From the NCBI RefSeq assembly GCF_004421005.1, contig NZ_CP038026.1, forward strand, positions 1,984,001-2,048,000: DNA of 64,000 bases, written 5' to 3'. Positions 1-9,873 of the stretch are shown piece by piece; positions within the stretch are counted from its first letter, which is position 1, and every line of letters begins with the position of its first letter. The DNA is from Pseudoduganella plicata (lineage in GTDB: Bacteria > Pseudomonadota > Gammaproteobacteria > Burkholderiales > Burkholderiaceae_D). Below the pieces are notes generated by a model, which ran no database searches, had not been told where the DNA came from, and worked only from the letters and a program-made list of their open reading frames with translations. A program made the position numbers and the translations under genes.

Positions 1-320
1 CGGCGATCTCGATCTACGGCGGCTACTTCGGCGGCGGCATCGGCTTCCTGATGCTGGCCGCGCTGACGATCGCCGGCCAGCAGATCCGCGCCGCGACGGC
101 GACGAAGAACATGCTGGCCATGGCGATGAACGCGGCCGCCACGGCCATCTTCGCCTTTTCCGGCCTGATCAGCTGGCCGGCCGCGCTGGCCCTGTGCGCC
201 GGCGGCATCGGCGGCGGCCTGCTGGGCTCCTGGCTGATCTTCCGGCTGCCACCACGGGCCATGCGCATCTTTGTCGTCTGCGTGGGGGCGGCGCTGACGG
301 TCTATATGTTCTGGCGCTGA
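1..320 (+). CDS. TauE/SafE family membrane exporter, C-terminal part
   Basis: The gene is cut by the left edge; the visible part gives about 105 residues in the frame that starts at base 3. It is a hydrophobic, Gly/Ala-rich sequence with a YGGYFGGGIGFLMLA stretch, a second helix around FAFSGLISWPAALAL and a closing GGLLGSWLIFRLP segment. This pattern is typical of the C-terminal half of TauE/SafE (DUF81) anion or sulfite exporters of the inner membrane. The substrate cannot be read from the sequence. The convergent cueR gene ends 26 bases downstream, so the two units end tail to tail. The family call is fairly secure; any link to the copper genes is only positional. Confidence 0.75.
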   Translation, partial: AISIYGGYFGGGIGFLMLAALTIAGQQIRAATATKNMLAMAMNAAATAIFAFSGLISWPAALALCAGGIGGGLLGSWLIFRLPPRAMRIFVVCVGAALTVYMFWR

Positions 321-346
321 CCGCCAGCCGCGTCAAGCGGCAGCGT

Positions 347-739
347 TCATGCGTCGATGGCGAGTGTTTGCAGGATGGGGCAGTCCGGCCGGTCGTCGCC
401 GTGGCAGCAGTGGGCCAGCCTCGCCAGCGTATCGCGCATCTCCGTCAGTTCGCGGATACGATCATCGAGTTCGGCTACGTGCGCCAGCGCGATGCGCTTG
501 ACGTCGCCGCTGGCGCGGCCGTCGTCGCGCCACAATGACAGCAGGTCGGCGATGCGCTCCAGCGAAAAACCCAGCTTGCGCGCGCGGCGGATGAAGCGCA
601 GCACGTGCAGCTCTTTTTCACCATAGACGCGGTATCCGCTGTCCGTACGCGCCGCCGCCGGCAGCAGCCCGATGCTTTCGTAATAGCGGATCATCTTTGC
701 GCTCACGCCCGACGCCGTCGCAGCCTGGCCGATGTTCAT
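347..739 (-). CDS. cueR: CueR, copper(I)-responsive MerR-family activator
   Basis: A 130-residue MerR regulator that senses Cu(I)/Ag(I)/Au(I) and switches on copper efflux. The N-terminal winged helix contains [11 protein letters not shown], followed by a dimerisation helix. The metal-site residues fall exactly at E. coli CueR numbering: Ser77, Cys112 and Cys120 in a C-x7-C loop (CHGDDRPDC). I chose the ATG at 739 because the protein then has the usual CueR length and N-terminus ([12 protein letters not shown]); its ATGA overlaps the copA stop codon. The gene is downstream of copA rather than divergent from it, so copA-cueR is probably one transcript and CueR would raise its own level together with the pump. 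Confidence 0.95.
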   Translation of the reverse strand: MNIGQAATASGVSAKMIRYYESIGLLPAAARTDSGYRVYGEKELHVLRFIRRARKLGFSLERIADLLSLWRDDGRASGDVKRIALAHVAELDDRIRELTEMRDTLARLAHCCHGDDRPDCPILQTLAIDA

Positions 740-2970
740 GTGCGGCTCCCGGTATCGTTGGCCGGCTTCCAACGCCGCAGCAATAGCGCGTTGCCGATCA
801 CGCTGACGGAACTGAGTGCCATCGCGCCGCCGGCGACGACGGGGTTCAGCAGCCCGAACGCGGCCAGCGGAATGCCGGCCAGGTTGTAGATGAAGGCCCA
901 GAACAGGTTCTGGCGGATCTTGCGGAACGTGCGGCGCGAGATGTCGATGGCGTCCGCCACCAGCACCGGATCGCCTCGCATCAGTGTGATGCCGGCTGCA
1001 TGCATCGCCACGTCCGTGCCCGTCGACATGGCGATGCCGACGTCCGCCGCCGCCAGCGCCGGCGCGTCGTTGATGCCATCGCCCACCATGGCGACACGCC
1101 TGCCTGCACCGCGCAGTGCGTCAATGGCGGCCGTTTTATCGGCCGGCAGCAGATTGGCCTGCACGCTGCCGATCCCTACCGCGCGCGCAACGGCGGCCGC
1201 GCTGCCCGCGTTATCGCCGGTCAGCATGACGGTATCGATGCCGCGTGCCTGCAGGCGCGCAACCGCGGCGGCGGCGCCCGCCTTGGGTGGATCGGTAAAC
1301 GCCAGCAGGCCAAGCAGCGTGCCCGTGCCGGCATCGGCCAGCCAGGAGATCGTATGGCCGGACGCTTCCAGGCGCGTGGCGACGTCCGCGAGCCCGTCCA
1401 GGTCGATGCCGCGTTCGCGCAGCAGCCGCGAACTGCCGAGGAGCAGTTCGTGCCCTTCGACGATGGCTGCCAGGCCGCGGCCCGGCAATGCCGTCACGGC
1501 CTGCGCCGCCAGCCGGTCGGCCCCACTCGTCTCGGCGGCATCGACGACGGCGCGGGCCAGCGCATGTTCGCTGCCGCGCTGGATCGCGGCCGCCAGTGCC
1601 AGCAGCCGCGTCTCGTCGCCATCGGCTGGTGCCTGCAGCACGGTAAGCACGGGCCGGCCCTGGGTCAGGGTGCCTGTCTTGTCGAAAACCACGGTCGTGA
1701 TGCCGTGCGCCAGTTCCAGCGCCTGCGCGTCCTTGATCAGGATGCCGTGGCGTGCCGCAACGCCGGTACCGGCCATGATGGCGGCGGGCGTCGCCAGCCC
1801 CAGCGCGCACGGGCAGGCAATGACGAGCACCGCCACCGCGTTGACGATGGCAGTCTCGCCGCCGGCGCCGGCCAGCAGCCAGCCGACGAACGTCAGCGCC
1901 GCCAGCACGATCACCACAGGGACGAAGGCCGCACTGACCTTGTCCACCAGGTGCTGCACGGGCGCCTTGGCCGCCTGCGCATCCTCGACCAGACGGATGA
2001 TGCGCGCCAGCGTGCTCTCGGCGCCGATGGCCGTCGTGCGCACCAGCAGCAGGCCGTCGCCATTGATCGCGCCCCCCGTTACCGTGTCGCCGGGGTGGCG
2101 GGCGACGGGCAGGCTCTCGCCGGTGATCAACGCTTCGTCCACCTGGCTTTGTCCTTCGACGACGATGCCGTCCACGGCGACGCGCTCGCCGGGCCGGACG
2201 ACGACCACGTCGTCCAACCGCACGGCGGCGATCGGCACGTCCGTCTCGATGCTGCCGCGCCGCACGCGCGCCGATTCTGGCCGCAATGCCTGCAGCGCCC
2301 GGATCGCCGATGCTGTCTGGCGCTTGGCGCGCGCCTCCAGCCATTTGCCCAGCAGGACCAGCGTGATGACGACGGACGACGCTTCGAAGTACAGGTGCGC
2401 CGCCTCGCGCGTCAGCAGCAGGTACAGCGACAGGCCATATGCCGCGCTGGTGCCCAGGGCCACCAGCAGATCCATATTGCCGGCACGGGCGCGCAGCGCC
2501 TTCCAGCCGGCACGATAGAAACGCGCGCCGAACAGGAACTGGACGGGTGTCGCCAGCAGCCATTGCAGCCACGCGGGCAGTACGCCATGCGGCAGGGACG
2601 GCAACAGCATCGGCAAAATCAGCGGCAGCGACAGCGCGGCCGACAGCAGCACCGGCAGGCCGGCGTTTTCGCCGCGCAGCCAGGCCAGCGGCGCCGCGGG
2701 CGGTGGAGCAGTAGTCTCCGGTTGCGCAGTCAGGTCGACCGGCGGCACGTGCGCTTCATAGCCGGCCCGCTCGACGGCGGCCACCAGCAGCGCCACGTCG
2801 ACCGGCCCGGCCGTTTCGACGCGCGCGGTCTCGGTGGCCAGGTTAACGCTGGCCGAGGTCACGCCGGGAAGCGCGGCCAGCGCCTTTTCGACGCGGCCGG
2901 AGCAAGACGCGCAGCTCATGCCGCCGACGCGCAGGTCCGTCGATATCTGTGGGGTTGCAGTTTCACTCAT
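736..2970 (-). CDS. copA: CopA, copper-exporting P1B-type ATPase
   Basis: A 744-residue inner-membrane ATPase that exports Cu(I) from the cytoplasm. It has one N-terminal heavy-metal-associated domain with GMSCASC (Cys20, Cys23), eight expected membrane segments, the Cys386-Pro-Cys388 ion-path motif, the phosphorylated Asp430 in DKTGT, an SEHALA motif and GDGINDAP in the hinge. Many relatives carry two N-terminal metal domains; only one is present here. The stop codon overlaps the cueR start. Directly upstream lies a 19-bp-spacer promoter with a CueR-type dyad, so control by copper through CueR is very likely. Confidence 0.95.
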   Translation of the reverse strand: MSETATPQISTDLRVGGMSCASCSGRVEKALAALPGVTSASVNLATETARVETAGPVDVALLVAAVERAGYEAHVPPVDLTAQPETTAPPPAAPLAWLRGENAGLPVLLSAALSLPLILPMLLPSLPHGVLPAWLQWLLATPVQFLFGARFYRAGWKALRARAGNMDLLVALGTSAAYGLSLYLLLTREAAHLYFEASSVVITLVLLGKWLEARAKRQTASAIRALQALRPESARVRRGSIETDVPIAAVRLDDVVVVRPGERVAVDGIVVEGQSQVDEALITGESLPVARHPGDTVTGGAINGDGLLLVRTTAIGAESTLARIIRLVEDAQAAKAPVQHLVDKVSAAFVPVVIVLAALTFVGWLLAGAGGETAIVNAVAVLVIACPCALGLATPAAIMAGTGVAARHGILIKDAQALELAHGITTVVFDKTGTLTQGRPVLTVLQAPADGDETRLLALAAAIQRGSEHALARAVVDAAETSGADRLAAQAVTALPGRGLAAIVEGHELLLGSSRLLRERGIDLDGLADVATRLEASGHTISWLADAGTGTLLGLLAFTDPPKAGAAAAVARLQARGIDTVMLTGDNAGSAAAVARAVGIGSVQANLLPADKTAAIDALRGAGRRVAMVGDGINDAPALAAADVGIAMSTGTDVAMHAAGITLMRGDPVLVADAIDISRRTFRKIRQNLFWAFIYNLAGIPLAAFGLLNPVVAGGAMALSSVSVIGNALLLRRWKPANDTGSRT

Positions 2971-3012
2971 GGGGACTCCCGATGCAGGATGCGGTTCGAT
3001 GATATGACCGCC

Positions 3013-3043
3013 ATGATCAAGTATCCCACGATGGGAAGGTCAA
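3013..3043 (-). promoter_or_regulatory. CueR-type promoter/operator of copA
   Basis: On the minus strand TTGACC (3043-3038) is followed after 19 bases by GATCAT (3018-3013). The unusually long 19-bp spacer is characteristic of MerR-family promoters. Between the two hexamers lies the dyad TCCCACGATGGGA (3024-3036, plus strand) inside ACCTTCCCATCGTGGGATAC, which resembles known CueR boxes. It sits 43 bases upstream of the copA start codon. Confidence 0.8.
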
Positions 3044-3106
3044 GCGCTTTCGTCCACGCCGGCATGGACGCAGGAACGGGGGGTGTCCCTATTTTCCCGG
3101 CAAACC

Positions 3107-3862
3107 TCAGCGGACCTCGCAGTCGACGGCAGCCGGTGGCCGCGCACCACCGCGACCCGGTGCATTCGGCCCCTCGGGCGCGCTGAACGCGGGCGGCGGC
3201 GCGAACCGCATGCCCGGGTCGGCGGGCACCGCCACGGGCGGCAGCGTCAGCCCCGGCACGTGGCCGAACTGCCCGGCGGCAAAGCTGGCGGCGCCGGCGG
3301 CGTTGGCCACGTGGATCATCCCGTCCAGCACCTGCAGATACAGGCCGGCGGTGCGTGCGGTGTCGCCGCCGTCCGTCACGTACTCGGCGATGAATGTCGT
3401 GCCGCGGATGCCGATCGTGGCGGTCGGTGTCTTCAGCTCGAACTTCTCCTTGCTGCGCTTGCCCAGCAGTCCCGTGACGGAGCGCAGGCCGCCCTTGACG
3501 AGGCTGAAGCGGGCCTGGTCGCCGTCCTGCTTCGCGTTGTCGAAGCTGAAGTTCTCGATTGTCAGCGTAGACGCCGGCCGCAGCGTGATCTCGCTGTTGT
3601 CGATGAAGCGCACCAGCGCATAGGTGTTTTTCTCCGTCACGAGCGTGTCGCCGTTCTCCACCTCGGATCTCACGGACAGGATCTTGACGGCGCCGCTGGC
3701 CTTCTTTGCCAGCAGTGGGCCGCTCAGCTGGATGACGGTACCGGCCACCGGCGCGGCCAATACGGTAGCGCCCAGCAGGACGTACAGCAGCAAGGCGGTC
3801 AGGAAGCGGAGTGCCACCTTGGCCGGGTCAGTTGCAGTAATTTTTAATGGCTGGCTTGTCAT
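3107..3862 (-). CDS. Exported FecR-domain protein linked to the two-partner secretion operon
   Basis: A 251-residue protein with an N-terminal hydrophobic export or anchor segment (about residues 18-36) and a FecR domain (about 60-170) that contains TPTATIGIRGTTFIAEYV; the C-terminal tail is rich in Pro and Ala. FecR domains are small beta-rich modules known from sigma-regulator FecR and also found in stand-alone exported proteins. No sigma factor is nearby, so a classical anti-sigma role is unlikely. The ATG at 3862 has a GGGAGC ribosome site and overlaps the end of the tpsA gene by 35 bases, which implies translational coupling. A role in surface or peptidoglycan attachment of the TpsA protein is inference only. 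Confidence 0.8.
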   Translation of the reverse strand: MTSQPLKITATDPAKVALRFLTALLLYVLLGATVLAAPVAGTVIQLSGPLLAKKASGAVKILSVRSEVENGDTLVTEKNTYALVRFIDNSEITLRPASTLTIENFSFDNAKQDGDQARFSLVKGGLRSVTGLLGKRSKEKFELKTPTATIGIRGTTFIAEYVTDGGDTARTAGLYLQVLDGMIHVANAAGAASFAAGQFGHVPGLTLPPVAVPADPGMRFAPPPAFSAPEGPNAPGRGGARPPAAVDCEVR

Positions 3863-6800
3863 CTCGTGCTCCCGATGGCGTGGTGGCGCGGTTGTCGCCC
3901 CCTTTCCTCTCCTGGTCCCTGCCGTCTTCCTCCGGCACCGACCCGCTGCCGTCCGGCCCGTGCTTGCCACCCAGCTCCCGCGCGGGGCGGTTGATGGCGG
4001 CGATGGCTGCATTGGTTGCCAGCTGCACCGGCTTGACAGGGTCCTGCTGCGATGGCGGGGCGATGGCGGCGCATCCCGGCAGGGTTGGGGTCAGGCGGCA
4101 TTGGTCCGCATCGGTCAACGCCGGCGGTGCGGGCGGATCGACCGGTTTCTCCTGACCAGGTTGATCCGGATTGCCCGGATTGCCCGGGTTGCCCGGGTTG
4201 CCCGGATTACCGGGATTGCCCGGATTGCCCGGGTTGCCCGGATTGTCGGGATTGCCCGGATTGCCCGGGTTGCCCGGGTTGTCCGGATTGCCTGGGTTGT
4301 CCGGATTTCCCGGGTTACCGGGGTTACCGGGGTTACCGGGGTTACCGGGGTTACCGGGGTTACCGGGGTTACCGGGGTTCCCGGGGTTACCGGGGTTCCC
4401 GGGGTTCCCGGGGTTCCCGGGGTTCCCGGGATTGCCCGGATTGCCCGGATTGCCCGGATTGCCCGGGTTACCGGGGTTCCCGGGATTACCAGGATTACCG
4501 GGGCTGTTCGTATTCGCCTGCTTCGTAATACGCTGGCCGGCGATGTTGTCGGTTTCGGCATAGATGTTCGCCCCCGCCCGCAGCAGCAAAGCTCCGCCGG
4601 CCCGCACCGATGCCTGCGGTCCGACAAACAGCGCGTCCTCCGGCGAACCGCTGGCGCCGGCCTCCAGCACGATATCGCCTGCGGTTGCAACAGTGCCGTA
4701 GACCGTCAACGGGCTGTGTGCCTTGACCGTGATATCGCCCCCGTCTGCCAGCACTTCGCCGCCGAGGCCGACGATGGTTGCGCCATAGTTGTTCAGCGTG
4801 ATGTCGCCATGATTACCCTCCGCCAGTGCCAGGCGCTCCACCGTCAGCGTACGCCCCCGCCCCGGCGCATTGTTGACGATATTGATCGGCGCATTGCCAT
4901 GGTCGGCGATGCTGGTCGCGGCCAGCGTGGTGACGGTCGTGCGCAGCGGCGCCGACTTCGTGCCGATGCTGCCGTCCACCCGCAGCGACAGCGCGATCGC
5001 CGCGATAGTGCCGGCCAGGTCGCCTCCGCTCGCCAGGCTCACCGAACCCGGGGCCTTGATCTCGACGGCGCCGATGCGGTTGGCCGGATTGTCCAGCAGG
5101 ACGGCACCGGCGTTCGGCCCCGCCACCTCCACGCCGAGCATGCCCACGACGATGCCGCCGTCCGGTGCTTCGCTTTGCGTGATGCCTGCGCCCGTGAACA
5201 GGTTGATGCGCGTCGTGTCCGCATTGGCGTTGCTGTGCGGGGCGAAGCCGCCGTCCTTGCCCTTGTCGTCGCTGACGCCCACGCCGGAAATGCGGATGGC
5301 GCCGCCGGCAAGGTCGCCGATATTGACCGTCGTTGCCGCCACACGCCACAGCTGCGTGATCGACAGGCAGCCCGGCCCGCAGTCGGCAGCGCCCACGTCG
5401 ATCGCGCCGCCGCTGAAGGATTTCAGCGACACCGTATCGGCATGGATCGTCTGCGCGATATCGATGCTGTCGGCCGTCAGCACCACGCTGCCAGCCTTCA
5501 TTTCCGCCTGGTTGACGATACCCTTTGCCGCGGTCAGCCGCACCGCGTTGCCCCCCGCGTCCAGTCCGTTCACGGTCAGCGTTCCGCCGGTCCCGATGGC
5601 CACGTTGCGGCCGGCGTTTGCCGCCAGGGTGATGGCATCGACGGTCACGTCATCCGCAGTGTTCAGCAGCACATTGCCGGCGCCTTCGGCCCGCACGGCA
5701 CCGATGCGGTTCGATTGCTGGTCGAGATAGATATTGCCACCCGATGCCACCAGGTCCAGGGACGGCGCCGCGATGCTGCTGTCGGCGCCTTGGGCGATGC
5801 CGCCGGGCGCCGTCAGCGTCACCGCGCCGGTGGCGAAGATTCCCGCCGCACCGCCGACATTGTCGATGTAGACGTTGTTGGCGTCGCGATAGCGGAACGT
5901 GCCGTCCCTGGCAGCTCCCGCCAGTGCGCCGACACGGTTGGCCATGTGTTCGAGCATGACGGACTGGCCACTGGCGACCAGCGTAACGGCGCGCACGGGA
6001 GCGCTCTGGGTGACGGTACCGCCCAGCGCCGTCAGGGCCAGGCCTTCGCGTGCCAACAGCATTCCGTCTACGGCGATGGCGCCGCCTTTCAATTCGACGA
6101 GCCCCGCGCCCGTGCCCACGCCGGCACCGGCGCGGGTATCGGTCAGGTCCAGCGCGCCCGTCACGGTCACGGTGCCCACGTATCCTTCGCGTCCGCCGAT
6201 GACGACACGCGGCGCGGCGACCGCTCCCAGTTCGGCGTTGCCCAGCCAGGCGCCAGGCGCGCCCAGCGTGATGGCCGCGTCGCCGCCATACGTATCGAAG
6301 AACACCTGGTTGCCGCTTACGCTGCCGCCGGGCAGCAGATCCATGCCGTCCGCGCGCAGCGACACGGCGTTGCCTTTGACGCTGGCGCCGTCCGCCACGC
6401 GCAGCACGCCCCCTTCGCGCAGCGCCGCCAGCGTGACATCGCCGGCGCCGGCATCGATCCCGCCACCGACGGCCACGTCGGCGCCGCTCAGGTTGACATC
6501 GCCGCCACCGGTGCGCAGCGCGGCGCCCAGGCTGACGGCGCCGCCGGCGAAGTCGCCGCCCGCGGCCGGATCGGCGGCGCTCAACGTCAGTTTGCCGCCG
6601 TTGGTCTCGATGGCGGCGTTGACGGCGATATCGTGCCCGGCCTGCGCCGTCAGCCCGACACCGGCGCGGGCGATATTGACGGCATCGGTAAACGTGATGT
6701 CGCGCCTGGCCTGCAGGACGACGTCGGCGTGCGCGCCGTCGATCAACGACGTGGCGATTTCCGTGACGCCGCTGGCCGGCCCGGCATCGAAGCCGGCAGC

Positions 6801-8105
6801 GTCGTCCAGCGTGGCGCCGCCCGAGGCGACAGCCTTCACCTCGATATCGTAGGGATCGAGCAGCCACGTGCCGTTACCCGCCGGGCCGCGCGCATCGACG
6901 CGGATCCCCGCCACGTCGAGCTGGTGGCCGGACGTTTCGATGCGCCCGCCCTTGCCGCCGCCGGCGCCGCGCGCCGAGAGCGTGCCCTGCACGCGCGCCA
7001 GTTCGTCGCCCCACGCGACGATCGTGCCGCCCTGCCCCGCTTCCAGCGCGTCGGCCGCGATGACGGCATCCTTGCCGACAAACGTACGTGCCGCGTTGGG
7101 CACGGCGCCGTCGCCGCCCTGCCACGCGCCGCCTACCAGGACCATGCCGCCCCCCCGGGCGCCGCTGGCATCGACGCGGGCGTTGCCGGTCAGTCCCACC
7201 TGTTCGCCCATCACCTGGACCGTGCCGCCGGCGCCGGCACCGCGCGCACTGGTCACGCTGTCCGCTTCCAGCAACGCTTTGCGGCTGGCCTTGAGCACGA
7301 TGCGGCCGTTCTCGCCAACGACGGCGCTGTCCGCATTCACCGTGCCGCGCTGGTGCACGAGTGCGCCGTAGATACCGATGCCGCCACCCGCCGCGACGAT
7401 GCTGCCCAGGTTCAGGGCCCGGTCCTCCGGCGCCGACACGACCACGTGTACCGCCGGATTGGCCGAATCGACCAGTTGCACGCTGTGTCCCGCCGCCAGC
7501 AGTACCTCACCGCCCGGCGCCTGGATGATGCCAGTGTTCGTCACGTCCGGCGCGATCAGGTAGACCTGGCCGCCCTGCGGTGTGGTGATGCGGCCGTGAT
7601 TGGCGACCGGCCCCGCCCCTGTGCCGGCGAAATGATTTCTACCGGCCAGGAAATCCGCATTCGACAGGTTCAGCGTGGAGGCCACCAGGCCGTTGACGTC
7701 GATGCGCGCATCTGGCCCGAACAGCACGCCGTTCGGATTGATCAGGTAGACCTTGCCGTTCGACTGCAGCGTGCCGAGGATGGCGCTGGGGTCCTGGCCC
7801 GTGATGCGGTTCAGCACCCGGCTGTCGCCATTTTGCTGGATGAAGCGCGTGATCTCGTCGCGACCGATGGAGAAGCTGGCCCAGTCGATGATCGTGTTCG
7901 GCGTGTTCGTGATGGAGAACACGTTGCCCTGCTGGCTGAACGCGGCCTGCCCCGCCGCTACCTGCGGCAGCGTGGGATTGGCCGACGCCGCCGGCACCAC
8001 GGCGCCGAAGCAGGCCGCGACCAGCGCGGGCAGCAGGCGGCGGGAAGCGGAGGGCCGAAAACGGAGATCAGCGCAGGGCTGGGATCGGCGAGGAGCGGAA
8101 GTCAT
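3828..8105 (-). CDS. TpsA: filamentous-haemagglutinin-type secreted exoprotein with Asn-Pro-Gly repeats
   Basis: A 1425-residue exoprotein. Residues 1-42 form an extended signal peptide ending in PAASA. Residues about 43-290 are the haemagglutinin-activity (TPS) domain, with INPNGVLFG at 122-130, the signal recognised by the TpsB pore. Residues about 300-1190 are repetitive and Ala/Gly/Val rich, as expected for a right-handed beta-helix. Residues about 1202-1315 are roughly 37 NPG or NPD triplets, then a Pro-rich tail with Cys1336-x8-Cys1345 in [10 protein letters not shown], and a charged end. It is shorter than classical FhaB. The gene starts 9 bases after the tpsB stop codon. Likely function is adhesion or matrix formation; the ligand is unknown. 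Confidence 0.9.
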   Translation of the reverse strand: MTSAPRRSQPCADLRFRPSASRRLLPALVAACFGAVVPAASANPTLPQVAAGQAAFSQQGNVFSITNTPNTIIDWASFSIGRDEITRFIQQNGDSRVLNRITGQDPSAILGTLQSNGKVYLINPNGVLFGPDARIDVNGLVASTLNLSNADFLAGRNHFAGTGAGPVANHGRITTPQGGQVYLIAPDVTNTGIIQAPGGEVLLAAGHSVQLVDSANPAVHVVVSAPEDRALNLGSIVAAGGGIGIYGALVHQRGTVNADSAVVGENGRIVLKASRKALLEADSVTSARGAGAGGTVQVMGEQVGLTGNARVDASGARGGGMVLVGGAWQGGDGAVPNAARTFVGKDAVIAADALEAGQGGTIVAWGDELARVQGTLSARGAGGGKGGRIETSGHQLDVAGIRVDARGPAGNGTWLLDPYDIEVKAVASGGATLDDAAGFDAGPASGVTEIATSLIDGAHADVVLQARRDITFTDAVNIARAGVGLTAQAGHDIAVNAAIETNGGKLTLSAADPAAGGDFAGGAVSLGAALRTGGGDVNLSGADVAVGGGIDAGAGDVTLAALREGGVLRVADGASVKGNAVSLRADGMDLLPGGSVSGNQVFFDTYGGDAAITLGAPGAWLGNAELGAVAAPRVVIGGREGYVGTVTVTGALDLTDTRAGAGVGTGAGLVELKGGAIAVDGMLLAREGLALTALGGTVTQSAPVRAVTLVASGQSVMLEHMANRVGALAGAARDGTFRYRDANNVYIDNVGGAAGIFATGAVTLTAPGGIAQGADSSIAAPSLDLVASGGNIYLDQQSNRIGAVRAEGAGNVLLNTADDVTVDAITLAANAGRNVAIGTGGTLTVNGLDAGGNAVRLTAAKGIVNQAEMKAGSVVLTADSIDIAQTIHADTVSLKSFSGGAIDVGAADCGPGCLSITQLWRVAATTVNIGDLAGGAIRISGVGVSDDKGKDGGFAPHSNANADTTRINLFTGAGITQSEAPDGGIVVGMLGVEVAGPNAGAVLLDNPANRIGAVEIKAPGSVSLASGGDLAGTIAAIALSLRVDGSIGTKSAPLRTTVTTLAATSIADHGNAPINIVNNAPGRGRTLTVERLALAEGNHGDITLNNYGATIVGLGGEVLADGGDITVKAHSPLTVYGTVATAGDIVLEAGASGSPEDALFVGPQASVRAGGALLLRAGANIYAETDNIAGQRITKQANTNSPGNPGNPGNPGNPGNPGNPGNPGNPGNPGNPGNPGNPGNPGNPGNPGNPGNPGNPGNPGNPGNPGNPDNPGNPDNPGNPGNPGNPDNPGNPGNPGNPGNPGNPGNPGNPGNPDQPGQEKPVDPPAPPALTDADQCRLTPTLPGCAAIAPPSQQDPVKPVQLATNAAIAAINRPARELGGKHGPDGSGSVPEEDGRDQERKGGDNRATTPSGARDDKPAIKNYCN
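4160..4503 (-). repeat. 9-bp in-frame tandem repeat (VNTR) encoding Asn-Pro-Gly
   Basis: About 37 consecutive 9-base units, read on the plus strand as variants of GTTGCCCGG or GTTACCGGG, encode NPG with a few NPD units inside tpsA. The codon variants form blocks: a run of GTTACCGGG units sits between runs of ATTGCCCGG units, which suggests recent local expansion by slippage or unequal exchange. The unit length is a multiple of three, so copy-number changes keep the reading frame. All frames stay open through the repeat, which explains several spurious overlapping reading frames here. Confidence 0.95.
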
Positions 8106-8114
8106 GATAGTGCC

Positions 8115-9716
8115 TCAATAGGAAAGGCCGAGCCGTACATGCAGGCGGTTGGCGTCGGCACGGCCGGTGGCTCCGGCGCGCACGACGTGCCCGTAATCGA
8201 GTTGCAGGTTCGCGTACGTGGAGACCAGCAGGCGCAGGCCGATGCCGGCGCTGCCGATTGCCGTGCTGGCGAGTTCTCCCGCCAGCGCGTGGTTGCGCCT
8301 GACCCAGGCGCTGTCATAGAACGCCAGCGCACGGCACTGGCTGGCGAACGCACCGCACAAGTTCGGCGTGTACAGTTCCAGGTTGGCGCCCAGCCCGCGG
8401 TCGTTGGCGAGCTCGCGTTCGGCGAAACCGCGCACGGAGCCCGCGCCGCCAGCGCCGAACTGCTCGCCCGGCACCAGCGCGTCGCGCGTGTACTGCCCGT
8501 TGACGATGGCGCGCGCCTGCCAGTCCCCCGGCAGCACGCGGCTCCAGCTGCCGCCCAGGCGCAGCAGCGTGTAGTTGTCGCGCGCACCGAGGCGCGCGCG
8601 CGTGAAGTCGGCCTGGCCGCCACGCGAGCCGCCCGGCACGTTGCGCACCAGCGTCACCGAACCGGCCAGTTCCGACCCCGGTCCCGCCGCGCTGCCCAGC
8701 CACGTCACGCTGACGGGATGTACCGTCACGTTGTTGCCCAGCTCCTGTCCCAGCAGCACGATGCTGTTCCTGAACGCCTTGTGCTCGACACCATACTGCA
8801 GTCTCGCTTCCAGGTCGCCGCGCCGCCGCAGGTTCTGCGTGTAGCGGGCGCCATACACGGCGCCCTGGCCGCTGACGGCCAGATTGAACACGCCCGCCGC
8901 CACCGTGCCCGAATCCACGTTCGAATAGCTGGCATAGAGGTCCAGTGCATCGCCCAGCGCATACAGAGGGATGTGATAGCCGGCGCCGTACACCCTGACG
9001 CGGCCGGGATGTTCGACGGTGGTGGTGTACTGCAGCGTCATCACATGGTCCAGGTTCCACAGGTTTGCATGCTGCAGCACGATGCCGGTGCGGGTGCGAC
9101 CGGTCTGCGCGGTTCCGGTGTTGTCGATATTGACGATGGCCTTCCACGGCCGCTCGTCCGTCACCTCCAGCGCGGCATCGACTTCGCCTTCGGCATCCAG
9201 GCTGCCCTGCAGCTTCAGCGCCACCTTCTTCGACGGGTTGTCGTTGGCCAGCCGCAGGCTGTCGGAGATCGCGGCCACATTCGGCGTTTGCCCGCCCTCC
9301 AGCCCCGGCACGCTGCGCCGGATGTTCGCTTCATCGAAGTGGCGGTTGCCGCGCACCGTCACGCGCCCGACTTTTGTCTCGACCACACGCAGCCGCACGA
9401 CGCCGCGATCCAGTTCCTGTTCCGGCAGTTCGACGGTGACGACCGTGTAGCCGGCGGCCCGGTAAGCCCCTTCCAGCGCTTCCAGCGCGCCCTGCACGTG
9501 GCCGAAGTCGCGAGCGCCGCCGGTGAACGGCGCGACCGCACCGGCGACGGTGGCCGGCGCCAGCAGCGTATTGCCGCTCACGTCGAACCGGCTGATGTCG
9601 AAGCGGATGACGTCGGGCTGCGCCGGCGCGGGCACGTCGGCGCGGGCGATGGCGGCAGCGGTAACGAGGGCGGCGCCTGTCAGCAGGCGACAAAGGCCCA
9701 GAAGGCGCAGGTTCAT
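8115..9716 (-). CDS. TpsB: ShlB/FhaC/HecB-type outer-membrane transporter
   Basis: A 533-residue Omp85-superfamily pore that secretes the partner TpsA. Residues 1-26 are a signal peptide, about 40-190 contain POTRA-type modules (PDVIRFDISRFDVSGNTLL, then RVTVRGNRHF), and about 200-533 form the 16-stranded barrel. The conserved VRGF tetrad of loop L6 is at residues 428-431, followed by FAERE, and FYDSAWV is present near the end. The protein ends in Tyr, as outer-membrane barrels usually end in an aromatic residue. The gene lies immediately upstream of tpsA, the standard two-partner secretion order. Confidence 0.93.
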   Translation of the reverse strand: MNLRLLGLCRLLTGAALVTAAAIARADVPAPAQPDVIRFDISRFDVSGNTLLAPATVAGAVAPFTGGARDFGHVQGALEALEGAYRAAGYTVVTVELPEQELDRGVVRLRVVETKVGRVTVRGNRHFDEANIRRSVPGLEGGQTPNVAAISDSLRLANDNPSKKVALKLQGSLDAEGEVDAALEVTDERPWKAIVNIDNTGTAQTGRTRTGIVLQHANLWNLDHVMTLQYTTTVEHPGRVRVYGAGYHIPLYALGDALDLYASYSNVDSGTVAAGVFNLAVSGQGAVYGARYTQNLRRRGDLEARLQYGVEHKAFRNSIVLLGQELGNNVTVHPVSVTWLGSAAGPGSELAGSVTLVRNVPGGSRGGQADFTRARLGARDNYTLLRLGGSWSRVLPGDWQARAIVNGQYTRDALVPGEQFGAGGAGSVRGFAERELANDRGLGANLELYTPNLCGAFASQCRALAFYDSAWVRRNHALAGELASTAIGSAGIGLRLLVSTYANLQLDYGHVVRAGATGRADANRLHVRLGLSY

Positions 9717-9807
9717 AGTGTCGGCTCGAAGTTCCTGATTGCGGCGTCGAGGCGGCCGGTCGCCGCGCTGACGCTGGTTGAATTATCCCGCATTTACCCA
9801 CTCGAGC

Positions 9808-9835
9808 ATTGCTTTTAACAATGCTTTCAAGCAAT
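9808..9835. promoter_or_regulatory. Inverted repeat in the gap upstream of tpsB
   Basis: ATTGCTT (9808-9814) and AAGCAAT (9829-9835) form an interrupted dyad in the 157-base gap between the cyclase gene and tpsB, in a stretch of unusually low GC for this window. It may be a regulator site or part of the tpsB promoter; no clear paired -35/-10 hexamers could be assigned. Confidence 0.35.
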
Positions 9836-9873
9836 AAAGTCGGAAATTAAGCCGGAAATGCCACAGGTATTGG

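Noticed and set aside
3053-3106. Terminator after the fecR-domain gene
   Set aside because: GC-rich but no stem followed by a T-run could be drawn.
4160-4503. Possible CRISPR array
   Set aside because: The units are 9 bases, contiguous, and have no spacers; the repeat is coding.
4171-4563. Collagen-like Gly-Leu-Pro repeat protein on the plus strand
   Set aside because: It is only the complement of the NPG-coding 9-bp repeat; every frame is open through such a repeat.
3624-9818. A 2064-codon open frame on the plus strand opposite the TPS genes
   Set aside because: It mirrors well-supported tpsA, tpsB and fecR genes, has His/Arg/Gln-rich composition typical of antisense frames in high-GC DNA, and shows no domain or ribosome site.
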